Part shown: one piece after another, positions 8,806 to 17,405 of the stretch
How the letters are laid out: each line of letters starts with the position of its first letter
Position numbering within the stretch: position 1 is the first letter of the stretch
DNA from: Bradyrhizobium sp. 170
Lineage (GTDB): Bacteria; Pseudomonadota; Alphaproteobacteria; Rhizobiales; Xanthobacteraceae
Assembly: GCF_023101085.1 (NCBI RefSeq)
Contig: NZ_CP064703.1
Location: 5,890,001 to 5,954,000, forward strand
Reading direction: 5' to 3'
Length of the DNA: 64,000 bases
Made by a program: the position numbers and the translations under genes
Notes under the pieces: model-generated
Database searches by the model: none
Told to the model about the DNA's origin: nothing
What the model saw: only the letters and a program-made list of their open reading frames with translations

Positions 8806-9785
8806 GACGGTCTCCCGTCGCTTCTGATGATTCGGACCTTTTGCTGAGAGTCGCCACCAAGTCGCAGCTCGGCCGCGGCAAACAGCCGATCGACGATTAG
8901 CACGTTACGATAGGTTCGGTAGTTGACGATCTCGGAATTGCCGTCCGGACCGATGACAAACAGCGGAGGCATTTCTCCCTGAACGATGCCGGGTGAGAAC
9001 TCGATATAGACCTTGCGGCCATCGTCATAGACGCCGACCGGCCGCCAAGGCGGATTGTCGCCCTCGACGGTGTAGCGATAGCGCCGCTGAGAAGAGTCAG
9101 GAAGAACTGGCGTCGAGGAAACAGCTCGGGTACGGCCGGGCCGGTCCTCCGGATAATACCAAGCGACTGATGGCATGTAAGGCTTTTCACGCGAGCGCAG
9201 CTCGATGAGATAGGTGCGCCGGTCGGTGTTGACCACGAGGTTGGTCTCAATCGAAGGCCGCGTCGGCTTGACCATGATGTGGACACGTCTGGTATCGCCG
9301 CTTCCGCTTTCGGTGTCGCCAACGACCCAGCGCACGGTGTCGCCAGCCGATACCGGTCCCGAACCCGTGAGCTGCTCGCCGGGCTCGAGTGCGATATCGG
9401 TGATCTGTCCGGGGCTCGCGTAGATCTGATAGAGGGCGCCCGGACTAAAAGGGAAGACCTGCACAGCATTGAAGTAGCCGGCGCTACGCGGCTCGACGCG
9501 CGCAGCGTCATTGGCGGTCTCGATCCGCGCAATAGGCTCCTTTGCCTCAACGTTTCCCTTCTTGCCTCCCTTCGCAGGCGTCCAGGACGGCGGAACGTGA
9601 AGGAACCGCGGACGATCCTCCGCCAGCGACGGCGGACTGGGAAGTGGCGGGATATCGTCGTCGTAGCTGATCTGCGGCGGTTTCGAGGTGGCACAGCCGC
9701 TGAGTGCAAACATGCAAGCAAACAGAAGCGGGTGCATGACCTTGCGAACACTCGGGCTAGCGACTCCAGGAATCTGCATATTCAC
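8802..9785 (-). CDS. trbG: P-type conjugative transfer protein TrbG (VirB9-like)
   Basis: Outer-ring component of the mating-pair formation channel, 327 residues. The N-terminus has a hydrophobic signal ending LSGC, so it is likely a lipoprotein with the modified Cys at residue 31. The VirB9/CagX domain is visible from FPFSPGALYQIYASPGQITDIALEPGE to the C-terminal YIEFSPGI...LPPLFVIGPDG and NYRTYRNVLIVDRLFAAAELRLG segments. It has four-base overlaps with both trbI and trbF. Confidence 0.95.
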   Translation of the reverse strand: MNMQIPGVASPSVRKVMHPLLFACMFALSGCATSKPPQISYDDDIPPLPSPPSLAEDRPRFLHVPPSWTPAKGGKKGNVEAKEPIARIETANDAARVEPRSAGYFNAVQVFPFSPGALYQIYASPGQITDIALEPGEQLTGSGPVSAGDTVRWVVGDTESGSGDTRRVHIMVKPTRPSIETNLVVNTDRRTYLIELRSREKPYMPSVAWYYPEDRPGRTRAVSSTPVLPDSSQRRYRYTVEGDNPPWRPVGVYDDGRKVYIEFSPGIVQGEMPPLFVIGPDGNSEIVNYRTYRNVLIVDRLFAAAELRLGGDSQQKVRIIRSDGRPS

Positions 9786-10465
9786 TGCCCAAGCTCCTTC
9801 GACCAGTTGATGGCGTTGACATAGACCCCGAGAGGATTTTTGCGCAGACGATCGGCATCGCGCGGAGTTTCGATCACGATGGTGAGGATGGCGGTCCAGC
9901 GCTCGGTGGCGGTAAGCTGCCCACTGTCGTAGCGGCGCTCGATCCAGGCGACCCGAAAGCTTTCCGGCGAGGCACGGATGACGCTAGATATTTCCACTGC
10001 GATCTGCAGCTTGCCTAGCTTGGCAAAGGGATCGTTGACGCGGGCGTGGTCGTTGAGGGCGACAGCGCCGCGATCGGTCGTAAAGTCGTAGGCGCGCAGC
10101 CAGTCCTGACGCAGCAGGATGGCATCAGCCGACAGCCCGCGGACGTTTTCAATGAAGCGAGCTAAATGATAGGCGATCTGCGGATCGGTCGGTTGATAGA
10201 AGGGATTGGCTGGGCCGACCGCCTGTGTCTGGCCGAGACGATCGACCTCAATGACCCAAGGCGTAATGCTTCCCTGTGTGGATTGCCAGACGAGACCTGA
10301 TGCGAGTCCGGCCGATAGGATCAGAGAACCGAAGGCTATAAGTCGCCAGTTTTTGGCCTGCACCCGCGCCGAGCCGATGCGCTCGTCCCATACTTGCGCC
10401 GCTTTCTGATAGGGCGTTACGGGCGCGGGCGTACGGCCATAATGAACGGATGGTCGTTTGAACAT
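9782..10465 (-). CDS. trbF: Conjugal transfer protein TrbF (VirB8-like)
   Basis: Inner-membrane assembly factor of the mating channel, 227 residues from the ATG at 10465, whose first base is the last base of the trbL stop (TGATG). This start is preferred over upstream in-frame starts that would lie inside trbL. One membrane helix is at about 41-60, and a VirB8-like periplasmic domain follows, with PQIAYHLARFIENVRGLSAD and SFRVAWIERRYDSGQLTATERWTA. The gene order trbL-trbF-trbG is canonical. Confidence 0.94.
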   Translation of the reverse strand: MFKRPSVHYGRTPAPVTPYQKAAQVWDERIGSARVQAKNWRLIAFGSLILSAGLASGLVWQSTQGSITPWVIEVDRLGQTQAVGPANPFYQPTDPQIAYHLARFIENVRGLSADAILLRQDWLRAYDFTTDRGAVALNDHARVNDPFAKLGKLQIAVEISSVIRASPESFRVAWIERRYDSGQLTATERWTAILTIVIETPRDADRLRKNPLGVYVNAINWSKELGQ

Positions 10466-11712
10466 CACTTCCCTCCTTCGGAGAGATCGACGGAGGCGCC
10501 CCCGCCACCATGGTCGGAAGTGCGGACGACGTTGGTAGCGGCCGACGCCCCACGACTCATGGTCTGCATGCGCTTCATGCGTCTGGCCCAACTGGACTGA
10601 CTGTCCAGAGGTGAGGAACTTGCCGGTGGCTGGGCTGAGCTGGCTTCACCGGCTGCAGTGCCACCAGTTGAAGCCGAGCCGCTTGCAGCCGCGGGGCGAC
10701 GAAGCGGGCTCGTCATCGCGGACGCGGCGGCATCCGCGACGCCGGACAAACCACCAGTCCTGAACGCCCCGCTCGCACTACCCGCTAGCGCCGCGGTCCC
10801 GCGCGCCGCGCCGGCGAGTGCACCGGCGCTTCCGGCAGCGACGCCCGCTCCGGCCACCACGACCCCGCCGGCAGCTAACCCCGTGCCCGCGGCGGCTCCG
10901 GCGCCAAGCTGCGGACCGCCGGACACGATGCCATTAGCGATACCGGGCCCAAAGATTCCCAAACCCAGCAGCGCTAATGCCGCGAGCACGAGGGCCATGG
11001 CATCTTCAATGCCGATCTGCGCACCGCTCGCGCCCGCGGTGAACTGTGAGAACAATGTCGAGCCGATGCCGACGATGACAGCGAGAACCATGACTTTGAC
11101 GCCTGACGAGATGACGTTGCCGAGCACGCGTTCGGCGGCGAAGGCCGTCTTGCCGAATAGCCCGAAGGGAATCAGGATGAAGCCGGCAAGCGTCGTCAGC
11201 TTGAACTCGATCAAGGTGACGAAGAGCTGGATCGCCAGGATGAAGAAGGCGAGCAGCACGATCACCCATGCGAACAGCAGCACGGCGATCTGAATGAAGT
11301 TTTCAAAGAAGCTGACATAGCCCATCAAGCCCGAGATCGATTCCAGAATGGGCCGCCCGGCATCGATACCGACCTGCGCGATCCGCCCCGGACGCAGGAA
11401 TTCAGCCGAGGTTAGTCCCGTCCCAGAGGCCTTGAGGCCGAGACCGGCAAAGCTCTCGAAAACGATGCGGGCGAGATTGTTCCAGTTGCCTATCAGGTAA
11501 GCGAACACGCCGACAAACATCGTCTTCTTTACGAGGCGAGCGATGATGTCCTCGTCGGTGCCCCAGGCCCAGAACAGAGCGGCCAGCGTGACATCGATCG
11601 CGGCAAGCGTGGTTGCGAGGAACGCGACTTCGTTACCAAGCAACCCGAAGCCACTGTCGATATAGCGGGTAAAAGTTTCCAAAAATCGGTCAATGACGCC
11701 GGTGCCACCCAT
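10465..11712 (-). CDS. trbL: P-type conjugative transfer protein TrbL (VirB6-like polytopic channel protein)
   Basis: 415 residues from the ATG at 11712 (MGGTGVIDRFLETFTRY), the family's usual start; the longer frame upstream overlaps trbK. Several membrane helices fill residues 20-270, including the LTTLAGFILIPFGLFGKTAF segment. An unusually Ala/Gly-rich region (about 285-330) and a Ser/Ala/Pro-rich tail follow. TrbL is the VirB6-type inner-membrane channel subunit. Confidence 0.94.
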   Translation of the reverse strand: MGGTGVIDRFLETFTRYIDSGFGLLGNEVAFLATTLAAIDVTLAALFWAWGTDEDIIARLVKKTMFVGVFAYLIGNWNNLARIVFESFAGLGLKASGTGLTSAEFLRPGRIAQVGIDAGRPILESISGLMGYVSFFENFIQIAVLLFAWVIVLLAFFILAIQLFVTLIEFKLTTLAGFILIPFGLFGKTAFAAERVLGNVISSGVKVMVLAVIVGIGSTLFSQFTAGASGAQIGIEDAMALVLAALALLGLGIFGPGIANGIVSGGPQLGAGAAAGTGLAAGGVVVAGAGVAAGSAGALAGAARGTAALAGSASGAFRTGGLSGVADAAASAMTSPLRRPAAASGSASTGGTAAGEASSAQPPASSSPLDSQSSWARRMKRMQTMSRGASAATNVVRTSDHGGGGASVDLSEGGK

Positions 11713-11716
11713 GGAA

Positions 11717-12100
11717 TCACTCGCGTTCGGGTGTTGCAACGGGCGGCCAGCCCTGGGGGAGACGATCGGGATGCTTGGGCTGCGCCAACGAGGGTGTCGG
11801 GCTGCCTGGTTGAGCATCGGCGGAAGTAACGCCCGATGTTTTCTTTGATCCAAGGAAGCGACGGCGGTTCTCCGCCCAAATCAGACGGCACTCCTGGAGT
11901 TCTGCAACCTGCTCGGAGGTGACCTTCCGGCAGCGTTCGAGTTCGCCGCCAAGCGGACTGGCTGCCCGGGATGCCGACGATCTAGCCGGTGGACCGTCGC
12001 TGTCGCCGCGGAGCTGGATTGTGCACGCTACGACAAGGATGGGGACGGCAGCCGCTGTCGTCACAAGCATCACCCGCTTAAGTCCACCACGTCCGCTCAT
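11717..12100 (-). CDS. trbK: Putative entry exclusion protein TrbK-alt
   Basis: 127 residues with an N-terminal hydrophobic segment ending in a lipobox-like VVAC (Cys26), so it is probably an inner-membrane lipoprotein. The family core is visible at about 55-85: LERCRKVTSEQVAELQECRLIWAENRRRF, read in two parts. A proline-rich tail follows. TrbK-type proteins exclude entry of a second copy of the same element. Its place between trbJ and trbL, with an ATGA overlap to trbJ, is diagnostic of the alphaproteobacterial trb order. Confidence 0.88.
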   Translation of the reverse strand: MSGRGGLKRVMLVTTAAAVPILVVACTIQLRGDSDGPPARSSASRAASPLGGELERCRKVTSEQVAELQECRLIWAENRRRFLGSKKTSGVTSADAQPGSPTPSLAQPKHPDRLPQGWPPVATPERE

Positions 12101-12834
12101 TGGTGAAACATCCGAACTCTCGAAGGCTGATAGCCACGACCGGGTGCGAGAAAGCGACGAAGCTGCTCCCTGCCCTGATCCTGCGCGGTGGTACGCTGGG
12201 CCGTTTCGAGATTTTGCGCCCGCCCCTGCGCGGCAACTGCTGCCGTAAGGTCGGCGAGCTGTTGCGCCTGCAAACCAAGGAGCTGATTGCCGGCCTGGCT
12301 GGCCTGTAGCGCGCCGGTCGCGCCCTGGCTTGAGCTGACGAGAGCCGACATCTCTTTGCGGTGGGTGTCGAGATTACCGACCACGGTCGCCTGAACGCGC
12401 AAGGCATCCTGCAAACCCGCCACAGAATTCTGCCAGCGCGTTTGCGCATTCAAGATTAGGGCTTGATCTGACTCGTTCGTCGAGGCCGGCGCATAGGTCG
12501 TCGTGAACGCTTGATCGATCTGCTTGATATCGTAGGCAATGCGCTGGGCCTGGGCGAGAAGCAGCTGGGTTCGTTGAATCGATTGATCGAGCTGCTGCAA
12601 CGAGGAATACGGCATGCTGGCGAGATGTTTGGCCTGGTTGATCAACATCTGCGCCTGATTCTGCAGCGAGGTGATCTGGTTGTTGATCTGCTGCAGCTCA
12701 CGTGCAGCCGTGAGCACATTCTGCGCATAGTTGTTAGGATCGAACACGATCAGTTGGGCCGACGCGGGCGAAACTGCGCATGCGACGGCAATGGTGATGG
12801 CGCTCGCGGCGGCGAGGTACGGGAGGCGCTTCAT
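12097..12834 (-). CDS. trbJ: P-type conjugative transfer protein TrbJ (VirB5-like)
   Basis: 245 residues from the ATG at 12834, which opens a clear signal peptide (MKRLPYLAAASAITIA... ending ASA near residue 26). The mature protein has VFDPNNYAQNVLTAARELQQINNQI and a long Gln-rich coiled coil typical of VirB5/TrbJ pilus-tip proteins. The longer open frame upstream of this start lacks a signal peptide and overlaps trbE. It has four-base overlaps with trbE and trbK. Confidence 0.94.
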   Translation of the reverse strand: MKRLPYLAAASAITIAVACAVSPASAQLIVFDPNNYAQNVLTAARELQQINNQITSLQNQAQMLINQAKHLASMPYSSLQQLDQSIQRTQLLLAQAQRIAYDIKQIDQAFTTTYAPASTNESDQALILNAQTRWQNSVAGLQDALRVQATVVGNLDTHRKEMSALVSSSQGATGALQASQAGNQLLGLQAQQLADLTAAVAAQGRAQNLETAQRTTAQDQGREQLRRFLAPGRGYQPSRVRMFHQ

Positions 12835-15287
12835 GACAAGCCCTCCTGCTTGATGAGACCAGGAATGAGATCGGCGGCCCAACCTAACCCGCGCGCGGCG
12901 AGCCAACCGGTGACAAAATCATCACGGCCGTGTTCGGCGAGCACGCGCTCAATCATCGCCTGATCGGACGTTGATGAAGCTGCTGTGAAGGCGAGTGCGA
13001 ATTCTTCTAGACCCAGCTCGAACAGGCGATTGCCGCGCCGTGACTGGCAGTAGTAGTCGCGCTTGGGCGTGGCGCGCGCGAGGATCTCGATCTGGCGGTC
13101 GTTGAGACCGAAGCGCCGATAGATCGCCGAGATCTGCGGCTCGATCGCGCGCTCGTTCGGCAGGAACAGCCGAGTCGGGCAGCTCTCGATAATCGCAGGC
13201 GCAATCGCGGACCCGTCGATATCCGAGAGCGACTGGGTGGCAAAGATGACGGAAGCGTTCTTCTTCCGCAATGTCTTCAGCCATTCGCGGATCTGCCCCG
13301 CAAACCCTGCGTCATCGAGCGCAAGCCAACCTTCATCGATGATGAGCAGCGTCGGCCTTCCGTCGAGATGGCCTTCGATCCGATGGAAGAGATAGGCGAG
13401 CACGGCCGGTGCGGCTCCGGTGCCGATCAGGCCTTCAGTCTCGAACACCTGGACCGAAGCCGAACCGAGTTGCTCCGCTTCGGCATCGAGCAGCCACCCA
13501 AAGGGGCCACCGAGGCAGTAGGGTTGAAGAGCCCTTTTCAGGCCCTGGGACTGCAGCAGCACGGACAAACCGGTCAGCGTTCGTTCGCCCGCGGGCGCAG
13601 AAGCCAGCGAAGACAGCGCCGACCAAAGATGCTCCTTGGCTTCAGGCGTCACGTCGATCTTTTCGCGGGCGAGAATGGCTGCGATCCATCCCGCGGCCCA
13701 GCCGCGCTCGGCCGCATCGTCGATCATGGCAAGCGGCTGCAGCGCGACCGGTTCGGAGGCGCTATCGGACAGCGCGCCGCCGAGATCATGCCAATCGCCC
13801 TTCATGGCAAGCGCCGCGGCCCGGATCGAGCCGCCGAAGTCGAAGGCAAAGACCTGGGAGCTTGGATACCGGCGGAACTGCAGCGCCATCAGCGCCAGCA
13901 GCACCGACTTGCCGGCACCGGTCGGACCGACCACCAGCGTGTGCCCAACGTCCCCGACGTGGAGGGAGAAGCGGAACGGTGTGGATCCTTCCGTCCGCGC
14001 GAAGAACAGCGGCGGCGCGCCGAGATGAGTGTCTCTCGCCGGCCCTGCCCAAACCGCGGACAACGGGATCATGTGGGCGATGTTAAGGGTCGAGACCGGC
14101 GGCTGGCGGACGTTGGCATAGACGTGGCCGGGCAACGAGCCCAGCCAGGCATCGACGGCATTGATGGTCTCCACCATGCACGTGAAGTCGCGTCCTTGAA
14201 TGACCTTCTCGACCAAGCGCAACCGTTCGTCCGCGATGCGCGGATTCTCGTCCCAGACTGTGATCGTGGCGGTGACAAAGCCCTCTCCGATCAGATCGGA
14301 GCCGAGCTCCTGCAACGCAGCGTCGGCGTCGATAGCCTTGTTGCTAGCGTCGGTATCGATGAGAGACGAAGTCTCGTTGGTCATCACCTCCTTCAGGATT
14401 GCGGCAACGGATTTCCGTTTGGCGAACCATTGCCGCCGGATCCTGGTCAGGAGCTTCGTTGCGTCTGCCTTGTCGAGCATGATCGCCCGGGTCGACCAAC
14501 GATAAGGGAAGGCAAGCCGATTGAGATCGTCCAGAATCCCCGGCGTGGTTGCCGTCGGGAACCCAACAATCGTGAGCACCCGCAGTTGTTGGTCGCCCAG
14601 CATCGGCTCGAGCCCACCCGTCAGGGGCTCGTCCGCCAACAGCGCATCGAGATACATGGGAATCTCGGGAACGCGGACGCGATGTATCTTGGTCGAGACG
14701 CAAGCATGCAGGTACGTCAGGGTCTCGCCGTCATCGAGCCATCGGCACTCCGGCATAAACCCTTCGACCAGTTGCAGCACGCGGTCGGTCCGATCGACAA
14801 AGCCGCGCAATACCTGGTGGGCGCCGGCAGCCTCCCCACGCTCAGGTCCCTCATAAAGGAGGCGCTCGGCGCGCGCCGCGTCCTCGGCCGGCGGCAGATA
14901 CAGGAAGGTGAGGAAATAGGCTGACTCGTAGTGAGCTCCCTCTTCCTCGAACTGCGCCCGGCGCTCGGCATCGACCATGGCCGATGCCACGTCTGGACAA
15001 CTGCTCGGTGGATAGGCATTCGATGAATACCTCTGCGCTTCAACAAACACCGCCCAGCCGGATCCGAGGCGCCTCAAGGCGTTATTGAGGCGGCCGGCAA
15101 CCGCAACAAGTTCTGCTGGAACAGAGGAATCAAGATCGGGCCCGCGAAAGCGCGCGGTCCTCTGAAACGATCCGTCCTTGTTGAGGACGATGCCTTCGTC
15201 GACCAGTGCGGCCCATGGCAGGAAATCCGCAAGATGTGTAGCGGAGCGGCGGTATTCGGCAAGGTTCATCATTGGTTGCTCACACAT
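12831..15287 (-). CDS. trbE: Conjugal transfer ATPase TrbE (VirB4-like)
   Basis: Large ATPase powering pilus and channel assembly, 818 residues. The N-terminal CagE/VirB4 domain is followed by Walker A GPTGAGKS at 454-461 and Walker B LLIIDE at 647-652, then TQSLSDIDGSAIAPAIIESCPTR near 690. The longest start (ATG 15287) overlaps the trbD stop by eight bases; ATG 15272 or 15269 (MMNLAEYRRS) is an equally plausible start by homology. It is flanked by overlapping genes on both sides, so it lies inside one operon. Confidence 0.95.
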   Translation of the reverse strand: MCEQPMMNLAEYRRSATHLADFLPWAALVDEGIVLNKDGSFQRTARFRGPDLDSSVPAELVAVAGRLNNALRRLGSGWAVFVEAQRYSSNAYPPSSCPDVASAMVDAERRAQFEEEGAHYESAYFLTFLYLPPAEDAARAERLLYEGPERGEAAGAHQVLRGFVDRTDRVLQLVEGFMPECRWLDDGETLTYLHACVSTKIHRVRVPEIPMYLDALLADEPLTGGLEPMLGDQQLRVLTIVGFPTATTPGILDDLNRLAFPYRWSTRAIMLDKADATKLLTRIRRQWFAKRKSVAAILKEVMTNETSSLIDTDASNKAIDADAALQELGSDLIGEGFVTATITVWDENPRIADERLRLVEKVIQGRDFTCMVETINAVDAWLGSLPGHVYANVRQPPVSTLNIAHMIPLSAVWAGPARDTHLGAPPLFFARTEGSTPFRFSLHVGDVGHTLVVGPTGAGKSVLLALMALQFRRYPSSQVFAFDFGGSIRAAALAMKGDWHDLGGALSDSASEPVALQPLAMIDDAAERGWAAGWIAAILAREKIDVTPEAKEHLWSALSSLASAPAGERTLTGLSVLLQSQGLKRALQPYCLGGPFGWLLDAEAEQLGSASVQVFETEGLIGTGAAPAVLAYLFHRIEGHLDGRPTLLIIDEGWLALDDAGFAGQIREWLKTLRKKNASVIFATQSLSDIDGSAIAPAIIESCPTRLFLPNERAIEPQISAIYRRFGLNDRQIEILARATPKRDYYCQSRRGNRLFELGLEEFALAFTAASSTSDQAMIERVLAEHGRDDFVTGWLAARGLGWAADLIPGLIKQEGLS

Positions 15288-15543
15288 TCAGATGGGTTGG
15301 GATGCGCAGATGGCGTCTTGCAGTCTCGACAAAGAGCGGATCGCGCTTCGCGGCCCAGACGGCAGCGGCATGACCAATTGCCCAGATCAGGAGGCCCGCG
15401 ATCCACAGCCGCAGGCCGAGGCCGAGCGCAGCGGCAACGGTGCCGTTGACGATGGCGATCGCACGCGGCGCGCCGCCGAGCAGGATCGGTTCGGTCAGCG
15501 CGCGGTGCACCGGAATTGCAAAACCTTCAACCGGCCCGTCCAT
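15280..15543 (-). CDS. trbD: Conjugal transfer protein TrbD (VirB3-like)
   Basis: 87-residue inner-membrane protein. It reads GFAIPVHRALTEPILLGGAPR, then two closely spaced hydrophobic segments (about 28-65), then AAKRDPLFVETARRHLR, the classic VirB3/TrbD ending. It overlaps trbC by one base (the TGATG type) and trbE by eight. Confidence 0.94.
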   Translation of the reverse strand: MDGPVEGFAIPVHRALTEPILLGGAPRAIAIVNGTVAAALGLGLRLWIAGLLIWAIGHAAAVWAAKRDPLFVETARRHLRIPTHLNV

Positions 15544-15866
15544 CAGATCAGCACTCCGCCGCCGAATGAGAAAAATGCCAGGAAGAAGCTCGAGGCTGCG
15601 AACGCGATCGACAGACCGAAAACGATCTGGATCAGGCGCCGAAAACCGCCCGAAGTGTCGCCGAAGGCGAGCGTAAGGCCCGTGACGATGATGATGATCA
15701 CGGCCAGAATCTTGGCGACGGGCCCCTCGACCGACTGCAGGATCTGGTTAAGCGGCTGCTCCCACGGCATGTTGGAGCCAGCGGCCTCTGCAGTGGGCGA
15801 GATCGCCACGGAGCTGAGAGCTACCGCAACAGCTATCATCCCGCTTCTCAATGTGACGCCGTTCAT
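15543..15866 (-). CDS. trbC: Conjugal transfer protein TrbC (VirB2-like pilin)
   Basis: 107-residue pilin precursor. A cleavable signal ends near TAEAAG (residue 29). A short loop leads into two long hydrophobic helices (about 47-68 and 79-104) joined by GDTSGGFRRL, as in VirB2/TrbC pilins. TrbC is the main subunit of the conjugative pilus. It lies between trbB (four-base overlap) and trbD. Confidence 0.94.
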   Translation of the reverse strand: MNGVTLRSGMIAVAVALSSVAISPTAEAAGSNMPWEQPLNQILQSVEGPVAKILAVIIIIVTGLTLAFGDTSGGFRRLIQIVFGLSIAFAASSFFLAFFSFGGGVLI

Positions 15867-16843
15867 GATGGGTCTCCTGCGGGTGAAATGAGGTAGTCGC
15901 CCTCGGTCGTCAGGCCATCGACACGCGCGAGTTCTGTCAGCCGACGATCTGCGCCGCGGCCGGAGAGAACCGCAATCACGTCGATGGTCCCCGCGATCAG
16001 CGCGCGCGGCACAGTGATGACGGCTTCCTGGATAAGCTGTTCGAGGCGGCGAAGGGCGCCAAGCGCCGTGCCGGCGTGAATGGTGCCGACGCCACCGGGA
16101 TGGCCGGTGCCCCAGGCCTTGAGAAGGTCGAGCGCCTCGGCTCCTCGCACCTCACCGATCGGGATTCGGTCGGGGCGTAGCCGGAGCGAGGAGCGCACGA
16201 GGTCGGACAGCGAGGCGACACCATCCTTGGTGCGCAGCGCCACGAGGTTAGCCGACTTGCATTGGAGTTCGCGCGTATCCTCGATCAGCACGACGCGATC
16301 TGCAGTTTTTGCAATCTCGGCCAGCAGCGCATTAGTCAGCGTGGTCTTGCCGGTCGAAGTACCGCCGGCCACGAGGATGTTTTGACGGTCCCGGACAGCG
16401 TTCCGCAGCCCGTCAGCCTGAGCGACTGTCAGGATGCTGGCGGCGACATAGTCGTCGAGCGTGAAGACGGCCACCGCCGGCTTGCGAATGGCAAAGGCTG
16501 GAGCGGTCACCACGGGCGGCAGCAACCCCTCAAAACGCTCCCCCGTCTCGGGCAACTCGGCCGAGACGCGGGGACTTGCCGGATGAACCTCAGCGCCGAC
16601 GTGATGGGCAACGAGCCGCACGATGCGCTCGCCGTCGGCGGCGGCGAGGCGCTCGCCGGTATCGGTCATACCCCCCGACAACCGATCGACCCAGAGCCGG
16701 CCATCGGGATTGAGCATGACCTCGACGATCCCAGCGTCTTCGAGCCACGCCGCTATCGTCGGTCCGAGCGCGGTGCGCAACATGCGTGCACCACGCGAGG
16801 CGGCCTCGGACTGAAAGGAATGAACTGCCACGCTTGCCCCCAA
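15863..16843 (-). CDS. trbB: P-type conjugative transfer ATPase TrbB (VirB11-like)
   Basis: Hexameric secretion ATPase, 326 residues. An N-terminal domain is followed by Walker A GGTSTGKT at 160-167, the Asp-box [12 protein letters not shown] and a [19 protein letters not shown]alker B region, with His-box [11 protein letters not shown]. It is the first gene of the trb operon and lies 118 bp downstream of the RHH gene. The ATG at 16843 gives the standard length. Confidence 0.95.
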   Translation of the reverse strand: MGASVAVHSFQSEAASRGARMLRTALGPTIAAWLEDAGIVEVMLNPDGRLWVDRLSGGMTDTGERLAAADGERIVRLVAHHVGAEVHPASPRVSAELPETGERFEGLLPPVVTAPAFAIRKPAVAVFTLDDYVAASILTVAQADGLRNAVRDRQNILVAGGTSTGKTTLTNALLAEIAKTADRVVLIEDTRELQCKSANLVALRTKDGVASLSDLVRSSLRLRPDRIPIGEVRGAEALDLLKAWGTGHPGGVGTIHAGTALGALRRLEQLIQEAVITVPRALIAGTIDVIAVLSGRGADRRLTELARVDGLTTEGDYLISPAGDPS

Positions 16844-16961
16844 CGTCGCCGAGATATGAGCTCGGCGGTAGGGATCAGTAGAAAAGGCAGGTTACGCGCT
16901 CGTGCAACAAGCTCAAATCAGGCGGCGTGCCGTGGCGTAGCAAAAGAAAGAGGTGGCGGAA

Positions 16962-17396
16962 TCACTCTCCGGGAACGACTGGCGAAGCCTTGGCTGGCTC
17001 AATGTCGAGCGATATTTCCTGCGCAAGGGTCTGGCCCCTGGCCAGCCGTCGCCCGAGCGCCTCGACAAAGCCCTCATACCGCTCCCGCCCCTTGGTCTGT
17101 GCCGCGGGCTGCGCCGTGTCGGGCAGCGGCGGCGTTGCCGTCAGCCAGAACCGCACGAACAAGGCCAATGCTTCATTTGAGATGGTGATATGACGCTCCA
17201 GCCGCTCGACGTGCCGGGTCAGCCGGTCAAGGCGACGGCCGAGCGCCGCCTCCATCCGCTCCGAATTATCCGGCGACAGGAATGAGGCCAGCGCAGTTTC
17301 GACGATGAGCGCCTGCGGCACCCGCTTGCGGCAGGCGTGGTCAGCGAGCTTGCCCGCCAGGTCAGGAGGCAGGCGAAACGTATGTTTAGTCCGCAT
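16962..17396 (-). CDS. Ribbon-helix-helix (CopG-type) conjugal transfer protein
   Basis: 144 residues beginning KHTFRLPPDLAGKLADHACRKRVPQALIVETALASFL, read in two parts, a RHH DNA-binding domain at about 3-45. A coiled segment follows (LDRLTRHVERLERHITISNEALALFVRFWLTATPPLPD, in two parts), typical of the CopG proteins found between traG and trbB in rhizobial ICEs. It starts nine bases after traG ends, in the same operon. It is a paralogue of the protein at 20774-21352. It probably autoregulates transfer genes or assists at oriT. Confidence 0.85.
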   Translation of the reverse strand: MRTKHTFRLPPDLAGKLADHACRKRVPQALIVETALASFLSPDNSERMEAALGRRLDRLTRHVERLERHITISNEALALFVRFWLTATPPLPDTAQPAAQTKGRERYEGFVEALGRRLARGQTLAQEISLDIEPAKASPVVPGE

Positions 17397-17405
17397 TATC
17401 TCACC

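Noticed and set aside
13368..14924. Long plus-strand open frame (518 aa) opposite trbE
   Set aside because: It is the antisense of a well-conserved ATPase gene, its composition is Arg/Gly/His-rich, and no family motif occurs. High GC content produces such frames.
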